Of a stretch of DNA of 64,000 nucleotides, positions 1-10,439 are shown in pieces. The notes beneath the pieces were generated by a model. It ran no database searches. It was given only the letters and a program-made list of their open reading frames with translations, and was not told the DNA's origin. The stretch is from Roseateles aquatilis (GTDB lineage Bacteria > Pseudomonadota > Gammaproteobacteria > Burkholderiales > Burkholderiaceae_C). The stretch lies in contig NZ_NIOF01000001.1 of assembly GCF_002205645.1 (NCBI RefSeq), forward strand, positions 62,001 to 126,000. The letters are read 5' to 3'. A program made the translations under genes and the position numbers. How positions within the stretch are numbered: position 1 is the stretch's first letter; the number at the start of each line of letters is the position of its first letter.

Positions 1-957
1 CAGGATGTCGGGGTTCTCGGCCAGTTCCAGCCCGGGCGCGACAGCCTCGCCCGCCTTGGCGTTCTTCTTGATCTTGTGTTCGTGCGTCTGCGCGGGCCGC
101 CAGTCGGCCACCGCCGCGGTGGCGACGAAGGCGTGATGCGACGCCGCCAGCGGCAGCACGGCGTCGAGCATCTCGCGCGCGCTCTGCACGTCGATGCGCC
201 GCACGCCCAGCGGCGTCGGCAGGTGGACCGGACCGGCGACCAGCGTCACCTCGGCGCCCGCCTCCGCCGCGGCGCGCGCGACAGCGAAGCCCATCTTGCC
301 GCTGGAGCGGTTCGTGATACCGCGCACCGGGTCGATCGCTTCGTAGGTCGGGCCCGCGGTGATCAGGACCTTGCGGCCCACCAGCACCTTGGGCTGGAAG
401 TGCGCCACGACGTGCTCCAGCAGTTGCTGCGGCTCCAGCATGCGGCCGTCGCCGACCTCGCCGCAGGCCTGGTCGCCAGACCCCACGCCCAGGACCTTGG
501 CGCCGTCGGCCTCGACCTGCGCCAGATTGCGCTGCGTCGCCGGGTGGGCCCACATCTCGCGGTTCATGGCCGGGGCCAGCAGCAGCGCGCAGCGCTGGGC
601 GGGACGCGCCAGCGCCGTCAGCGACATCAGCTCGTCGGCGCGGCCCTGCGCCAGCTTGGCGATCATGTCGGCGCTGGCCGGCGCGATCAGCATCACGTCG
701 GCCTCGCGGGTCAGGTTGATGTGCGCCATGTTGTTGTCCGGGCGCGCATCCCATTGGCTGGTGAACACGGGACGGTTGGACAGCGCCTGCATGGTGACCG
801 GCGTGATGAAGGCCTGCGCGGCCTCGGTCATCAGCACCTGCACCGTGGCGCCGGCCTTCACCAGCAAGCGGGTGAGCTCCGCGATCTTGTAGCAGGCGAT
901 GCCGCCGGAGAGCCCCAGCAGGACATGCCGGCCGGCCAGTGAATTGGATTCGGACAT
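1..957 (-). CDS. coaBC: CoaBC, bifunctional phosphopantothenoylcysteine decarboxylase/phosphopantothenate-cysteine ligase (partial)
   Basis: Cytoplasmic coenzyme A biosynthesis enzyme. The CoaC half is an FMN-dependent decarboxylase of 4'-phosphopantothenoylcysteine. The CoaB half is the CTP-dependent ligase that makes its substrate. I translated the minus strand from the ATG at 955-957 and obtained 319 codons open to the left edge. The start reads MSESNSLAGRHVLLGLSGGI, followed by the active-site His in the MAHINL segment (about residue 79) and the flavin-site segment APAMNREMW. The CoaB part begins near residue 190 (KVLITAGPTYEAIDPVR, then NRSSGKMG). The C-terminal part of the ligase lies outside the window. 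It runs in the same direction as trmB, 76 bases upstream, and may be transcribed with it. Identification is firm. Confidence 0.95.
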   Translation of the reverse strand, partial: MSESNSLAGRHVLLGLSGGIACYKIAELTRLLVKAGATVQVLMTEAAQAFITPVTMQALSNRPVFTSQWDARPDNNMAHINLTREADVMLIAPASADMIAKLAQGRADELMSLTALARPAQRCALLLAPAMNREMWAHPATQRNLAQVEADGAKVLGVGSGDQACGEVGDGRMLEPQQLLEHVVAHFQPKVLVGRKVLITAGPTYEAIDPVRGITNRSSGKMGFAVARAAAEAGAEVTLVAGPVHLPTPLGVRRIDVQSAREMLDAVLPLAASHHAFVATAAVADWRPAQTHEHKIKKNAKAGEAVAPGLELAENPDIL

Positions 958-1033
958 GGGGCGGAACTCTACCAGCGGCCACCGCGCGGGGCGGCGCCGC
1001 ACGCCTTCGCCCCCACCGCGGTCCTGACCTTCG

Positions 1034-1888
1034 TCATGCGCCGGGCGCGTCGGCCTTGCGCCGGAATACCAGGTCCCACACCCCATGCCCCAGCTTCAGG
1101 CCACGGTGCTCGAACTTGGTCAGCGGGCGGTAGTCCGGCTTGTCCGAGTAACCGTCGGCGCGCGCCGACGTGTTGACCAGGTCCGGATCGGCGCTCAGCA
1201 CCTCCAGCATCTGCTGGGCATACGGCTCCCAGTCCGTCGCCAGGTGCAGGTAGCCGCCAGGGGCCAGGTGTCGCACCAGCTTGGCGACGAACTGCGGCTG
1301 GACCAGCCGACGCTTGTTGTGGCGCTTCTTGTGCCACGGATCGGGGAAATAGATGTGCACGCCCGCCAGCGATCCCGTGGGAATCATGCCGTCCAGCACC
1401 TCGACGGCGTCGTGCTGGAAGATGCGGATGTTGGGGATCTCCTGCTCGCCGATCAGCTTCAGCAAGGCGCCGACGCCCGGCTCGTGCACCTCGCAACCGA
1501 TGAAGTCGTGGTCCGCCAACGTGCGCGCGATCTGCGCCGTGGGACCGCCCATGCCGAAACCGATCTCGAAGACCACCGGCGCCTTGCGCCCGAACGTCGC
1601 CTCGAAGTCCAGCGGCTCCGCCTTGAACGGCAACACGAATCGCGGCCCGAGCTCGGCGAGCGCCTTGATCTGCCCCGTCCCCATGCGCCCCGCGCGGACG
1701 ACGAAGCTGCGGATGCGCGCGCGCGGATGCGATGCCCCTTCCCGACCCGCATCCTCGTGATCGCCCTCGCCAGCACCCGCATCGGCGTCATCGCTGTTGT
1801 TGGCGACATCGCCACCGGTGGCGTCTTGATGGGGCTGGGCGGGGTGATTCATGGCGAAGGTTGGAAGCGCTGGAGGGGCGAGAGACAT
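1034..1888 (-). CDS. trmB: TrmB, tRNA (guanine-N7-)-methyltransferase
   Basis: Cytoplasmic SAM-dependent enzyme that methylates N7 of G46 in the tRNA variable loop. Seen: the SAM-binding motif [10 protein letters not shown], the acidic segment GCEVHEPGV, and the TrmB signature [16 protein letters not shown] in the middle of the protein. The first 60 or so residues are a poorly conserved, Asp/Ala-rich extension before the core, so the product (284 aa) is longer than the roughly 240 aa of E. coli TrmB. An alternative ATG at 1852 (MNHPAQ) would remove 12 residues. Neither start has a clear ribosome site. It follows the nucleoside catabolism genes on the same strand but is separated from deoA by a strong hairpin (1928-1966), so it is probably a separate unit. 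Confidence 0.93.
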   Translation of the reverse strand: MSLAPPALPTFAMNHPAQPHQDATGGDVANNSDDADAGAGEGDHEDAGREGASHPRARIRSFVVRAGRMGTGQIKALAELGPRFVLPFKAEPLDFEATFGRKAPVVFEIGFGMGGPTAQIARTLADHDFIGCEVHEPGVGALLKLIGEQEIPNIRIFQHDAVEVLDGMIPTGSLAGVHIYFPDPWHKKRHNKRRLVQPQFVAKLVRHLAPGGYLHLATDWEPYAQQMLEVLSADPDLVNTSARADGYSDKPDYRPLTKFEHRGLKLGHGVWDLVFRRKADAPGA

Positions 1889-1927
1889 GCGAGAAGCGAG
1901 AGCGTTTCGGTCGGAGGGATCCCAAAG

Positions 1928-1966
1928 GGCGCCCGTCCGATCCTGGGACTTGTGAGGACGGGCGCC
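1928..1966 (-). terminator. Hairpin between deoA and trmB
   Basis: An 11-bp perfect stem (GGCGCCCGTCC at 1928-1938 with GGACGGGCGCC at 1956-1966) closes a 17-base loop just downstream of the deoA stop. On the minus strand it is followed by CTTTGGGA, so the T-tract is weak. It may end the nucleoside operon or act as a 3' stabilising hairpin. Confidence 0.5.
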
Positions 1967-1990
1967 TCCGGACTCCGGAGACGTCTCGGT

Positions 1991-3310
1991 CTATCCGAGT
2001 TCCGCCATCACCAGCGAGGGAGCCTTCCACGGCGCCCCGGCGTCCGCGATTGTCACAGCAGCCGTCACCTGCGCGATCGCCCGATCGGCGGCCGCCTCGT
2101 CGGCGGCGTGGACGAAGGCCATCGGCTGGCCGGCGGAGAGGACTTCGCCGAGCTGCGCCATCCGATCGAGCCCGACACGCATGTCCAGCGTATCGCTGGG
2201 CAGGCGTCGGCCGCCGCCGAGTTCGACGATGACCAACCCGATGTCACGGGTCTGCATGCCCGTGATCCGGCCGGCGCGCGGCGCGGGCACGGGTTTCACG
2301 ACCGGCGCCGAAGGCAGGTAGGCCTGAGGGCGTTCCAACAGATCGACCGGCCCACCCAACGCCGCGACCATCCGGGCAAAGCGTTCCGCCGCGGCGCCGC
2401 TGTCCAGCGCCGCCTGCAGCTTCACGCGCGCGGCGCCCACATCCGGGGCCAAGCCCCCCAGCACCAGCATCTCCGCGCACAGCGCCAGGGTCAGCTCATG
2501 GGTGCGAGCCTCTCGTGGCTTGTCGCCCTTCAGGTAGTCGATGACGCCCTGCACCTCCAGCGCATTGCCCACTTCCCGGCCCAGCACCTGGTTCATGTCG
2601 GTGATCAACGCGCGGGTACGCAGCCCGGCGCCGCCGGCGACCTCGACGATGCTCCGCGCGAGTTCCTGGCCGAACTCCGGCGTCGCGGCGAAGGCGCCGT
2701 TGCCGCACTTGATGTCCATCGCCAGGCCCTGCAGGCCGGCGGCGAGTTTCTTGGAAAGGATGCTGGCCGTGATCAGCGGCACGCTCTCGACCGTCGCGGT
2801 CACGTCGCGGGTCGCGTAGAAGCGCTTGTCCGCGGGCGCCAGATCGCCGGTCTGGCCGATGATGGCGCAGCCCAGCGTGCGCACGATGCGGTCGAAATCG
2901 GCCGGCGCCGGCGCGGTCGAGTAGCCGGGGATGGCCTCGAGCTTGTCCACCGTGCCGCCGGTGTGTCCCAGGCCGCGGCCCGCGATCATCGGCACGTAGC
3001 CGCCGCAGGCCGCCACCATCGGCGCCAGCATCAGGCTGATCTTGTCGCCAACGCCGCCGCTGGAGTGCTTGTCCAGCACCGGGCCCGGCATGTCGGGCCA
3101 GCTCAGCACGCGGCCGCTGTGCATCATCGCGCGCGTCAGCGCCACGGCCTCGGCGCGGTCCATGCCGCGCAGGAACACCGCCATGCCCAGCGCCGCCACC
3201 TGGCCCTCGCTCCAGCTGCCGTCCACCAGGCCGTGCACGAAGTGCTGGATCTGCGCCTCGTCCAACGCCTTGCCCTCGCGTTTGGTGCGAATGATTTCCT
3301 GAACCAGCAT
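1991..3310 (-). CDS. deoA: DeoA, thymidine phosphorylase
   Basis: Cytoplasmic phosphorolysis of thymidine (and deoxyuridine) to the base plus 2-deoxyribose-1-phosphate. I placed the start at the ATG at 3308-3310 (MLVQEIIRTKREGKALDEAQ), which has AGAAGG just upstream and gives 439 aa, close to the 440 aa of E. coli DeoA. A longer reading frame from 3397 adds 29 residues without family similarity. Seen: the glycine-rich family signature DKHSSGGVGDK, the segment IAGRGLGHTGGT, and SKKLAAGLQGLAMDIKCGNG in the phosphate/substrate region. It sits 124 bases after deoC. Its sugar phosphate product needs a phosphopentomutase (deoB), not in this window, before DeoC can cleave it. Confidence 0.95.
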   Translation of the reverse strand: MLVQEIIRTKREGKALDEAQIQHFVHGLVDGSWSEGQVAALGMAVFLRGMDRAEAVALTRAMMHSGRVLSWPDMPGPVLDKHSSGGVGDKISLMLAPMVAACGGYVPMIAGRGLGHTGGTVDKLEAIPGYSTAPAPADFDRIVRTLGCAIIGQTGDLAPADKRFYATRDVTATVESVPLITASILSKKLAAGLQGLAMDIKCGNGAFAATPEFGQELARSIVEVAGGAGLRTRALITDMNQVLGREVGNALEVQGVIDYLKGDKPREARTHELTLALCAEMLVLGGLAPDVGAARVKLQAALDSGAAAERFARMVAALGGPVDLLERPQAYLPSAPVVKPVPAPRAGRITGMQTRDIGLVIVELGGGRRLPSDTLDMRVGLDRMAQLGEVLSAGQPMAFVHAADEAAADRAIAQVTAAVTIADAGAPWKAPSLVMAELG

Positions 3311-3434
3311 GGTGCCTTCTGTCCTTGTGATCGCCGCGCCCACGCGCGACACGTCTCGTCTGTTCTGTCTCGCCGCCGTGTCGGTCGCGCGCGCCACCTC
3401 GCGACGCCGCGTGCCGGGCCTCGGCCCGGTGGCG

Positions 3435-4211
3435 TCAGTACGCCGAGCTCACCGCCGCGCTGTCCTCGCCGGCCAGCACGGCCTCGATGTCGCTCAGCAG
3501 GCCGCTGGCGCCGAAGCGCATGCGTTGCGGCGTCAGCGCGTCGATGCCGAGCTCGGCGGCGGCAAGCTGCAGATAGCCTCTCGCATCCGCCACCGAGCGG
3601 ATCCCGCCCGAGGCCTTGAAGCCCGCGTTGCCCAGTCCGCTGACGGCGATCTCATGCAACATCGTGGCCGCCGCCGCGGGCGTCGCCGACACCTTGGACT
3701 TGCCGGTGCTGGTCTTGACGAAGTCCGCGCCGGCCATCAGCGCCAGGCGCGTCGCCTCGGCGATGCGCTCGCGCGAGGCCAGCTCGCCCGATTCGATGAT
3801 GACCTTGAGCGTCAGGGGTCGCGTGGCGTGGCGCACCTCGGCGAGGAACTCCGCCACGTCGCTCGACCGGCCCGCCATCAGCGCGCGGTACGGCAGCACC
3901 ACGTCCACTTCCTGCGCGCCGTCCTGAGCGATGCGGTCCACCTCGGCCAGCACGCGCGGCAGGTCCAGGCCGCCGTCGGGGAAATTCGCGACCGCCGCGA
4001 CGCGGATGTCCGCCGGCAGCGCGGCGCGCGCCTGCGCGACGAAGCGGGGCCAGACGCACACGGCGGCCACGTGGCCGCGCGACGGCGCGCCGATGGCACG
4101 CACGCACAACGCGTCGATGTCGGCGGCGGTGTCGCCGTCGTTGAGGCTGGTCAGATCCAGGCACCGCAGCGCCAGACGCGCCGCTTGTTCGAGACTCATG
4201 TCGGTCTTCAT
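3435..4211 (-). CDS. deoC: DeoC, deoxyribose-phosphate aldolase
   Basis: Cytoplasmic class I aldolase that cleaves 2-deoxyribose-5-phosphate to glyceraldehyde-3-phosphate and acetaldehyde, the last step of deoxynucleoside catabolism. The 258-aa product matches the E. coli-type enzyme (259 aa). Active-site residues are all visible: Asp103 in VDVVLPYRA, the Schiff-base Lys166 in GADFVKTSTGKSK, and Lys198 in FKASGGIR. It lies between the purine nucleoside phosphorylase and deoA, all on minus, which fits a single catabolic unit. Confidence 0.96.
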   Translation of the reverse strand: MKTDMSLEQAARLALRCLDLTSLNDGDTAADIDALCVRAIGAPSRGHVAAVCVWPRFVAQARAALPADIRVAAVANFPDGGLDLPRVLAEVDRIAQDGAQEVDVVLPYRALMAGRSSDVAEFLAEVRHATRPLTLKVIIESGELASRERIAEATRLALMAGADFVKTSTGKSKVSATPAAAATMLHEIAVSGLGNAGFKASGGIRSVADARGYLQLAAAELGIDALTPQRMRFGASGLLSDIEAVLAGEDSAAVSSAY

Positions 4212-4359
4212 TTACTGCTCCCTGCTGCTTGACTGCGTCGATCCCGCGCGCGCGGATCGACATGGCGCCGAGCGGGCGAGGCGGCCCCGGCGGCGCTCAC
4301 GCCGCGACGCATCGCGACATGCCGCCCGGGCCTGCCGGCCCGATCTTGCGCCGGCCGGA

Positions 4360-5217
4360 TCAGGCCTTCACCGATGCCAGCGTCGCCAACGAGGCCAAGT
4401 ACTGGCCCAGGAAGGCGGCGGCGCGCTCGCCCGACAGCTTGGCCTGCTGCAGCGTCAACGCGTGCGTCAGGGCCTCGTCGGACATGCCGGCGGCCATGTT
4501 GGTGATCAGCGCCAGGCCGGCGACGCGCAGGCCGGCATGGCGGGCCAGGATGGTCTCCGGCACGGTGCTCATGCCGACGGCGTCCGCGCCCCAGGCCGCG
4601 AACATGCGGATCTCGGCCGGCGTCTCGAAGTGCGGGCCGACGGCCCACACGTACACGCCCTCGGTCAGCACCATGTTGTGCTGGCGGGCGATCTTGAAGC
4701 CCTGCTCGCGCAGCTCGGCGTCGTAGGCGACGCTCATGTCGGTGAAGCGGTCGTTGCCCGGCAGGCCCGTCAGCGGCGAGCGCTGCGGCGCGTTGATGTG
4801 GTCCGCGATCAGCATGAGGCTGCCCGGCGGCTGGTGCGAGCGCAGGCTGCCCGACGCGTTGGTCAGCACCAGCACCTTCACGCCCCAGGCCTTCAGGCTG
4901 CGGATCGCGCCGGCCATGCCGGTGCAGTCGCCGCTTTCGTAGGTATGGGCGCGGCCGCGCAGCATCGCCACGCGTTGCTGGCCGACGCGGCCCACGGTGA
5001 TCTCGGCGACGTGGCCCTCGACCTTGGGCTGCGGGAAGGCCGGCAGTTGTGCATACGGCAAGTGCTGCTGGTCCTGCAGCTGGTCGACGGCGCCGGACCA
5101 GCCGGAGCCCAGCACCACGGCGACTTCGGGAGCCTGCTCGCCGAAGGTCGACTTCAGGGTGGCGATGCTGGAGGTGATGGCGGCGTCGAGGGCCGCGCCT
5201 TGCAGGGGCAGTGACAT
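4360..5217 (-). CDS. punA: Purine nucleoside phosphorylase (trimeric, NP-II family; PunA/XapA type)
   Basis: Phosphorolysis of purine (deoxy)nucleosides to base and (deoxy)ribose-1-phosphate. The 285-aa length and motifs fit the trimeric class: phosphate site VVLGSGWSG near residue 40, the conserved His in LRGRAHTYESGD, TNASGSL, the base-site Glu region GVYVWAVGPHFETPAEIRM, the AVGMSTVPE segment, and LITNMAAGMS. The start ATG at 5215-5217 is preceded by GAGGAGAA. It lies 43 bases downstream of cdd and upstream of deoC. Members of this family vary in specificity (PunA for guanosine/inosine, XapA also xanthosine), which cannot be settled from sequence alone. Confidence 0.92.
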   Translation of the reverse strand: MSLPLQGAALDAAITSSIATLKSTFGEQAPEVAVVLGSGWSGAVDQLQDQQHLPYAQLPAFPQPKVEGHVAEITVGRVGQQRVAMLRGRAHTYESGDCTGMAGAIRSLKAWGVKVLVLTNASGSLRSHQPPGSLMLIADHINAPQRSPLTGLPGNDRFTDMSVAYDAELREQGFKIARQHNMVLTEGVYVWAVGPHFETPAEIRMFAAWGADAVGMSTVPETILARHAGLRVAGLALITNMAAGMSDEALTHALTLQQAKLSGERAAAFLGQYLASLATLASVKA

Positions 5218-5260
5218 GGGAAGTTCTCCTCGTCGCGGCGCGGGGGGCCGCGCATTGACG

Positions 5261-5698
5261 TCAGTTTTTCAGATGGTCCGGACCGAAGCTCGCCGGCAGC
5301 AGTTGCTCCAGGGTCCAGTGCGCGCGCACGCCGCTGGCGTCGCCCGCGATCACGATCAGGTCTTGCGGTTGCGCGAACTCGCGCAGCTTCTGGCGGCAGC
5401 CGCCGCAGGGCGTGATGATTTCCGAGCCGGCGCCGGTGACCATCACCGCCCGCGCGATGCGTCCGCCGCCCATGATCATGTGACCCAGCGCGTTGGTCTC
5501 CGCGCACCATCCTTGCGGGTAGGCGGCGTTCTCGATGTTGCAGCCGGCGTGGATGCGGCCGTGCTCGTCCAGCACCGCGGCGCCGACGTGGTACTTCGAG
5601 TACGGCGCGTGGGAGTGCTGGCGCGCGTCCAGCGCCGCCTTCAGCAGGCGCTCGACGACGTCCCGGGGCAGCGCGATCGAGGACAGGAGGTCGGACAT
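5261..5698 (-). CDS. cdd: Cdd, cytidine deaminase (tetrameric type)
   Basis: Deaminates cytidine and deoxycytidine to uridine and deoxyuridine. Start chosen at the ATG at 5696-5698 (MSDLLSSIALPRDVVERLLK), two bases after the TGA of the upstream permease gene, which implies translational coupling. The 145-aa product has the small tetrameric architecture. The zinc ligands are Cys65 with catalytic Glu67 (CAETNA), and Cys98 and Cys101 (PCGGCRQ). The nucleoside-binding segment GCNIENAAY precedes them. The three-Cys zinc site is typical of Bacillus-type enzymes, not the dimeric E. coli type. Its place between the importer and the phosphorylases matches a salvage and catabolism role. Confidence 0.95.
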   Translation of the reverse strand: MSDLLSSIALPRDVVERLLKAALDARQHSHAPYSKYHVGAAVLDEHGRIHAGCNIENAAYPQGWCAETNALGHMIMGGGRIARAVMVTGAGSEIITPCGGCRQKLREFAQPQDLIVIAGDASGVRAHWTLEQLLPASFGPDHLKN

Positions 5699-5700
5699 GA

Positions 5701-6658
<958 letters not shown>

Positions 6659-6666
<8 letters not shown>

Positions 6667-7792
6667 GGGTCTTCTCCCCGGCGGCGCGCCGTTGGCGGGC
6701 CACCATCGCATAGAGCTTCGCGAACATCGGCGCGCTCACCATCGCCATCGCGCCGGCGAACAGCACGATCAGGCCCTGCACCGTCACCACCATCTCGCGG
6801 CTGAAGCCGGGGACCTCGAAGGACACCTCGACCCCGCCCTGATACAGCGTGCCGAACAGCAGCGAGGCCAGCACGATGCCCACCGGGTGGTTGCGCCCCA
6901 TCAGCGCCACGGCGATGCCGGTGAAGCCGGCGCCGGCGACGAAGTCCAGCGTCAGCTTGCCCTGCACGCCGGCGATCTCGTTGACGCCGACCAGCCCGGC
7001 CAGCGCGCCCGACAGGCCCATCGCCGCCAGCACCTGCCAGCGCGGCCGGATGCCGGCGTAATGCGCGGCGCCGGGATTGGAGCCGACGGCGCGCAGCACG
7101 TAGCCGGCGCGGCTCTTCCACAGGAACCACCAGACGAAGACGCAGGCCAGCAGCGCCAGCACGATGGACAGGTTGAGCGGCGACGACGGCCACTCGATGC
7201 CCAGCCTGGCGAGCAGCTCGTGCACGGCGGGGATGCGGGCGGACTCGGCGAAGGCGTCGCTCTCGACCGACATCGAGCCGTTCGGGCGCAGCCAGTTGAC
7301 CAGCAGGTAGCCGTTCAGGCTGGCGGCCAGGAAGTTGAACATGATGGTCGTGATCACGACGTGGCTGCCGCGCCAGGCCTGCAGGTAGCCGGGCACCGCG
7401 GCCCAGGCCATGCCGAACAGCGCGGCGGCGACGACCGCCAGCGGGATCATCACGAAGGCAGGCAGGTGCGGCGCGAGCCACAGCGACAGCAGCGCCACGC
7501 CGATGCCGCCCAGCGTCGCCTGCCCTTCCCCGCCGATGTTGAACAGCCCGCCGTGGAAGGCGATCGCCACAGCCAGGCCGGTGAAGATGAAGGTCGTCGT
7601 GTAGTACAGCGTGTAGCCCAGGCCGCGGGCGCTGCCCAGGGCGCCGTCCAGCAGCACCGTCAGCGCCTGCGCCGGGCTGGCGCCGATCAGCAGCACCACG
7701 CCGCCGGCCACCAGCAGCGCGATCAGCAGGTTCCACAGCGGCAGCAGCACCAGGTCCATCCAGCGCGGCATTTGCAAGGCTTGGCTACTCAT
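6659..7792 (-). CDS. Nucleoside ABC transporter permease (NupP-like, BPD_transp_2)
   Basis: First inner-membrane permease of the nucleoside importer, 377 aa. It has the hallmark FNIGGEGQATLGGIG segment after two hydrophobic stretches, the coupling-loop-like LRAVGSNPGAAHYAGI, and a GAGFTGIAVALMGRNHPVGI segment near the C-terminus. It is larger than its partner, as is usual for the YufP/NupP member of the pair. Its ATG overlaps the ATPase stop as ATGA (7789-7792), and its own end overlaps the next permease start by 8 bases. The four transport genes are therefore tightly coupled. Confidence 0.9.
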
Positions 7793-9387
7793 GGGGCGGT
7801 CGCCGCTTCGGCAGCGGTCTTGTCATGGGTCGGAGAAGCGGCCATCAGCAGGCCCAGGTTTTTCTCGGAGCACTCGTCGATGGCGAGCTCCCCGGTGATG
7901 CGGCCGGCGTTCATGACGACCACGCGGTCGGCGAGCGCCAGGATCTCGTCCAGCTCGCTGGACACGAGCAGGATCGCGCAGCCGGCGTCGCGCAGGCGGC
8001 GCAGCTGGTTGTGGATGAATTCGATCGCGCCGATGTCGACGCCGCGCGTCGGCTGGCCGACCAGCAGCACGGCGGGGTGCTGGCCGATCTCGCGCGCCAG
8101 GATCAGCTTCTGCTGATTGCCGCCGGAGAACTTCGACGAGCCCAGGTCCGCGTTGCGCGGCCGGACGTCGAATTGCTCCATCATCGTCGCCGTCTGCGCG
8201 CGCAGGTGGCGCTGGTCGATGCCCAGGCCGAAGGGGCCGGCGCGGTACTGCGCCTGCTCGTGATAACCGAGCGCGGCTGTTTCCCAGGCCGGGAAGCTCA
8301 GCACCATGCCCAGCGCGTGGCGGTCTTCCGGCACGTGCGCCAGCTTGAGGTCGCGCGCGGTGCGCGGGTCCAGCCAGGCCGCCGCGTGGAAGTCGCGGCC
8401 GGCCAGGTGCAGCGTGCCGGCGTCCGGCGCGCGCATGCCGGCCAGCACCTCCAGCAGCTCGCTCTGGCCGTTGCCGGAGACACCGGCCACGCCGACGATC
8501 TCGCCGGGCCGCAGGGCCAGGCTCGCGTTGCCCAGCAGGTGCACGCCGGAGCCCGCGTCGCCCGCGACGGTCAGGCCCTCGGCCTTCAGCACCGGAGTGT
8601 CCGACTGCGGCTTCGCCGCGCCGCCCGCCCGGCCCAGGTTGACCTTGCGGCCGACCATGCTCTCGGCCAGGTCCTCGGGACTGGTGTCGCCGATGGCGCA
8701 GGTCTTGATGACGGCGCCCGCGCGCATCACCGTGACCGCGTCGCACAGCGCCATCACCTCGCGCAGCTTGTGGGTGATCAGCAGGATGGTGGTGCCGCGC
8801 GCGCGCAGGCGGCGCAGCACCTCGAACAGTTGGTCCGTCTCCTGCGGGGTCAGGACGGCGGTGGGCTCGTCCAGGATCAGGATGCGGGCGCCGCGGTACA
8901 GCGCCTTGAGGATCTCCAGCCGCTGCAGCTCGCCCACGGGCAGCTCCGCGACGGTGGCGTCCAGGCGCACCGTCAGGCCGGTGTCGCGCATCAGCGCTTC
9001 CAGCTCCTGGCGCACCTGGCGCTTGGCGCGCGACAGGAAGAACGCCGGCTCCGCGCCCAGCATCACGTTGTCCAGCGCCGAGAGCGTGTCCACCAGCATG
9101 AAGTGCTGATGGACCATGCCGATGCCCAGCGCGATCGCCTGTTGCGAGCTGGCGATGGCCACGCGCTGGCCGTCGACCTCGATGTGGCCCTCGTCGGCGT
9201 GGTAGTAGCCGTAGAGGATCGCCATCAGCGTGCTCTTGCCGGCGCCGTTCTCGCCGACCAGGCCGTGCACCGTGCCGGGCGCGACCGCCAGGCTGACGGC
9301 CCGGTTGGCCTGCACCGCGCCGAAGCGCTTGGAGATGTCGCACAGACGGACCGCGGGCGCGGCGCCGCCGCGGGAGGACTCTGTCAT
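7789..9387 (-). CDS. Nucleoside ABC transporter, duplicated ATP-binding subunit (NupO/RbsA-like)
   Basis: Cytoplasmic ATPase with two fused ABC domains, 532 aa, starting at the ATG at 9385-9387 (MTESSRGGAAPAVRLCDISKRFG). Domain 1 has Walker A GENGAGKST and Walker B LILDEPTAVLTP, with the signature VGELQRLEIL. Domain 2 lacks a canonical Walker A (GVSGNGQSELLEVLAG), has the signature FSGGNQQKLILAREI, and the Walker B region reads LLVGQPTRGVDIGAIE. That Walker-B-like segment is typical of the RbsA/MglA/YufO family. A longer open frame from 9630 adds 81 residues with no ABC similarity and overlaps the binding-protein gene. Confidence 0.92.
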   Translation of the reverse strand: MTESSRGGAAPAVRLCDISKRFGAVQANRAVSLAVAPGTVHGLVGENGAGKSTLMAILYGYYHADEGHIEVDGQRVAIASSQQAIALGIGMVHQHFMLVDTLSALDNVMLGAEPAFFLSRAKRQVRQELEALMRDTGLTVRLDATVAELPVGELQRLEILKALYRGARILILDEPTAVLTPQETDQLFEVLRRLRARGTTILLITHKLREVMALCDAVTVMRAGAVIKTCAIGDTSPEDLAESMVGRKVNLGRAGGAAKPQSDTPVLKAEGLTVAGDAGSGVHLLGNASLALRPGEIVGVAGVSGNGQSELLEVLAGMRAPDAGTLHLAGRDFHAAAWLDPRTARDLKLAHVPEDRHALGMVLSFPAWETAALGYHEQAQYRAGPFGLGIDQRHLRAQTATMMEQFDVRPRNADLGSSKFSGGNQQKLILAREIGQHPAVLLVGQPTRGVDIGAIEFIHNQLRRLRDAGCAILLVSSELDEILALADRVVVMNAGRITGELAIDECSEKNLGLLMAASPTHDKTAAEAATAP

Positions 9388-9446
9388 GGTGGGGAAGAAG
9401 CTGGCGAAGCCCGAAGAAAGCTCGTGGGGATGCGGCCGGGGCCGGA

Positions 9447-10439
9447 TCAGTTCTTGCAGGCGTTGTCCGCCATGTAGTCGGCAACCTTGATCTTGCCGGC
9501 GACGATGTCGGCCTTGTAGGCGTCCAGCTTCGCCTTGATCGCGGGCGGGATCAGCTTGGCGTTGTTCTGGTCGACGGCGTACTCGACGCCGCCTTCCTTC
9601 AGGCCCAGCACGCTGATGCCGGGCTTCCATTCCTTGAGCACGTTGTAGACGGCCACGTCCACGCGCTTGACCATGGAGCTCAGCATCGTGCCGGGCTGCA
9701 GGTGGTTCTGGTTGCTGTCGACGCCGATGGCGAACTTGCCGGCGTCCTTGGCCGCCTGGTACACACCCACGCCGGTGCCGCCGGCCGCGGCGAAGACCAC
9801 GTCCACGCCCTTGGCGAACTGCGCCTTGGCGAGCTCGCCGCCGCGGGTCGGGTCGTTCCAGGCCGAGGCCGTGGTGCCGGTCATGTTCTTGAAGACCTCG
9901 GCCTTGGGATTGGCGGTCTTGGCGCCCTGCTCATAGCCGCACTCGAACTTGCGGATCAGCGGGATGTCCATGCCGCCGATGAAGCCGACCTTGCCGGTCT
10001 TGCTGGTCAGCGCGGCCAGCGCGCCGACGAGGAAGCTGCCTTCCTGCTCCTTGAACAGCACCGACTGCACGTTGGGCTGGTTGACCTTCTCGTCGATGAT
10101 GACGAACTTGGTCTTGGGGAAGTCCTTGGCCACCTGGTTCAGCGCCGACGCCTGCGCGAAGCCGACCGAGATGATCGGGCTGGCGCCGCGCTCGGCCATG
10201 CGGCGGATGGCCTGCACGCGCTGGGTCTCGTTGGAGATCTCGAACTCGAGGTACTTGCCGCCGGTGTCCTTCTTCCACTGCTCGACGCCGCGATAGGCGG
10301 CCTCGTTGAAGGATTTGTCGAACTTGCCGCCCATGTCGAAGATCACCGCCGGGGTGGTCTGCGCGACCGCCGCGCCGGAGGCCATCGCCAGGAACAGGCC
10401 GGCCAGCGTGAACGAGGAGGACAGGGAAGGCTTCATCAT
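9447..10439 (-). CDS. BMP-family periplasmic nucleoside-binding protein
   Basis: Substrate-binding protein of the importer, probably for purine nucleosides. 330 aa from the ATG at 10437-10439 (a second ATG follows at 10434-10436). The signal peptide is residues 1 to about 26 (MMKPSLSSSFTLAGLFLAMA, ending AVAQ). No lipobox Cys is seen, so it is likely soluble periplasmic, unlike the PnrA/BmpA lipoproteins. Family features: VIFDMGGKFDKSFNEAAY near the mature N-terminus, ISVGFAQASALNQVAKDFP, GFIGGMDIPLIRKFECGY, VVFAAAGGTGVGVYQAAKD, and IGVDSNQNHLQPGTMLSSMVK. It is the first gene of the minus-strand unit that continues through the ABC genes to deoA. Confidence 0.93.
   Translation of the reverse strand: MMKPSLSSSFTLAGLFLAMASGAAVAQTTPAVIFDMGGKFDKSFNEAAYRGVEQWKKDTGGKYLEFEISNETQRVQAIRRMAERGASPIISVGFAQASALNQVAKDFPKTKFVIIDEKVNQPNVQSVLFKEQEGSFLVGALAALTSKTGKVGFIGGMDIPLIRKFECGYEQGAKTANPKAEVFKNMTGTTASAWNDPTRGGELAKAQFAKGVDVVFAAAGGTGVGVYQAAKDAGKFAIGVDSNQNHLQPGTMLSSMVKRVDVAVYNVLKEWKPGISVLGLKEGGVEYAVDQNNAKLIPPAIKAKLDAYKADIVAGKIKVADYMADNACKN

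Noticed and set aside
1085-3619. Open frame of 844 codons on plus
   Set aside because: Antisense shadow of trmB, deoA and part of deoC, typical of a GC-rich genome; its translation is Arg/His-rich with no domains.
7789-9630. Extended start for the nucleoside ABC ATPase at 9630
   Set aside because: The extra 81 residues overlap the binding-protein gene and have no ABC similarity; the ATG at 9387 gives a normal N-terminus.
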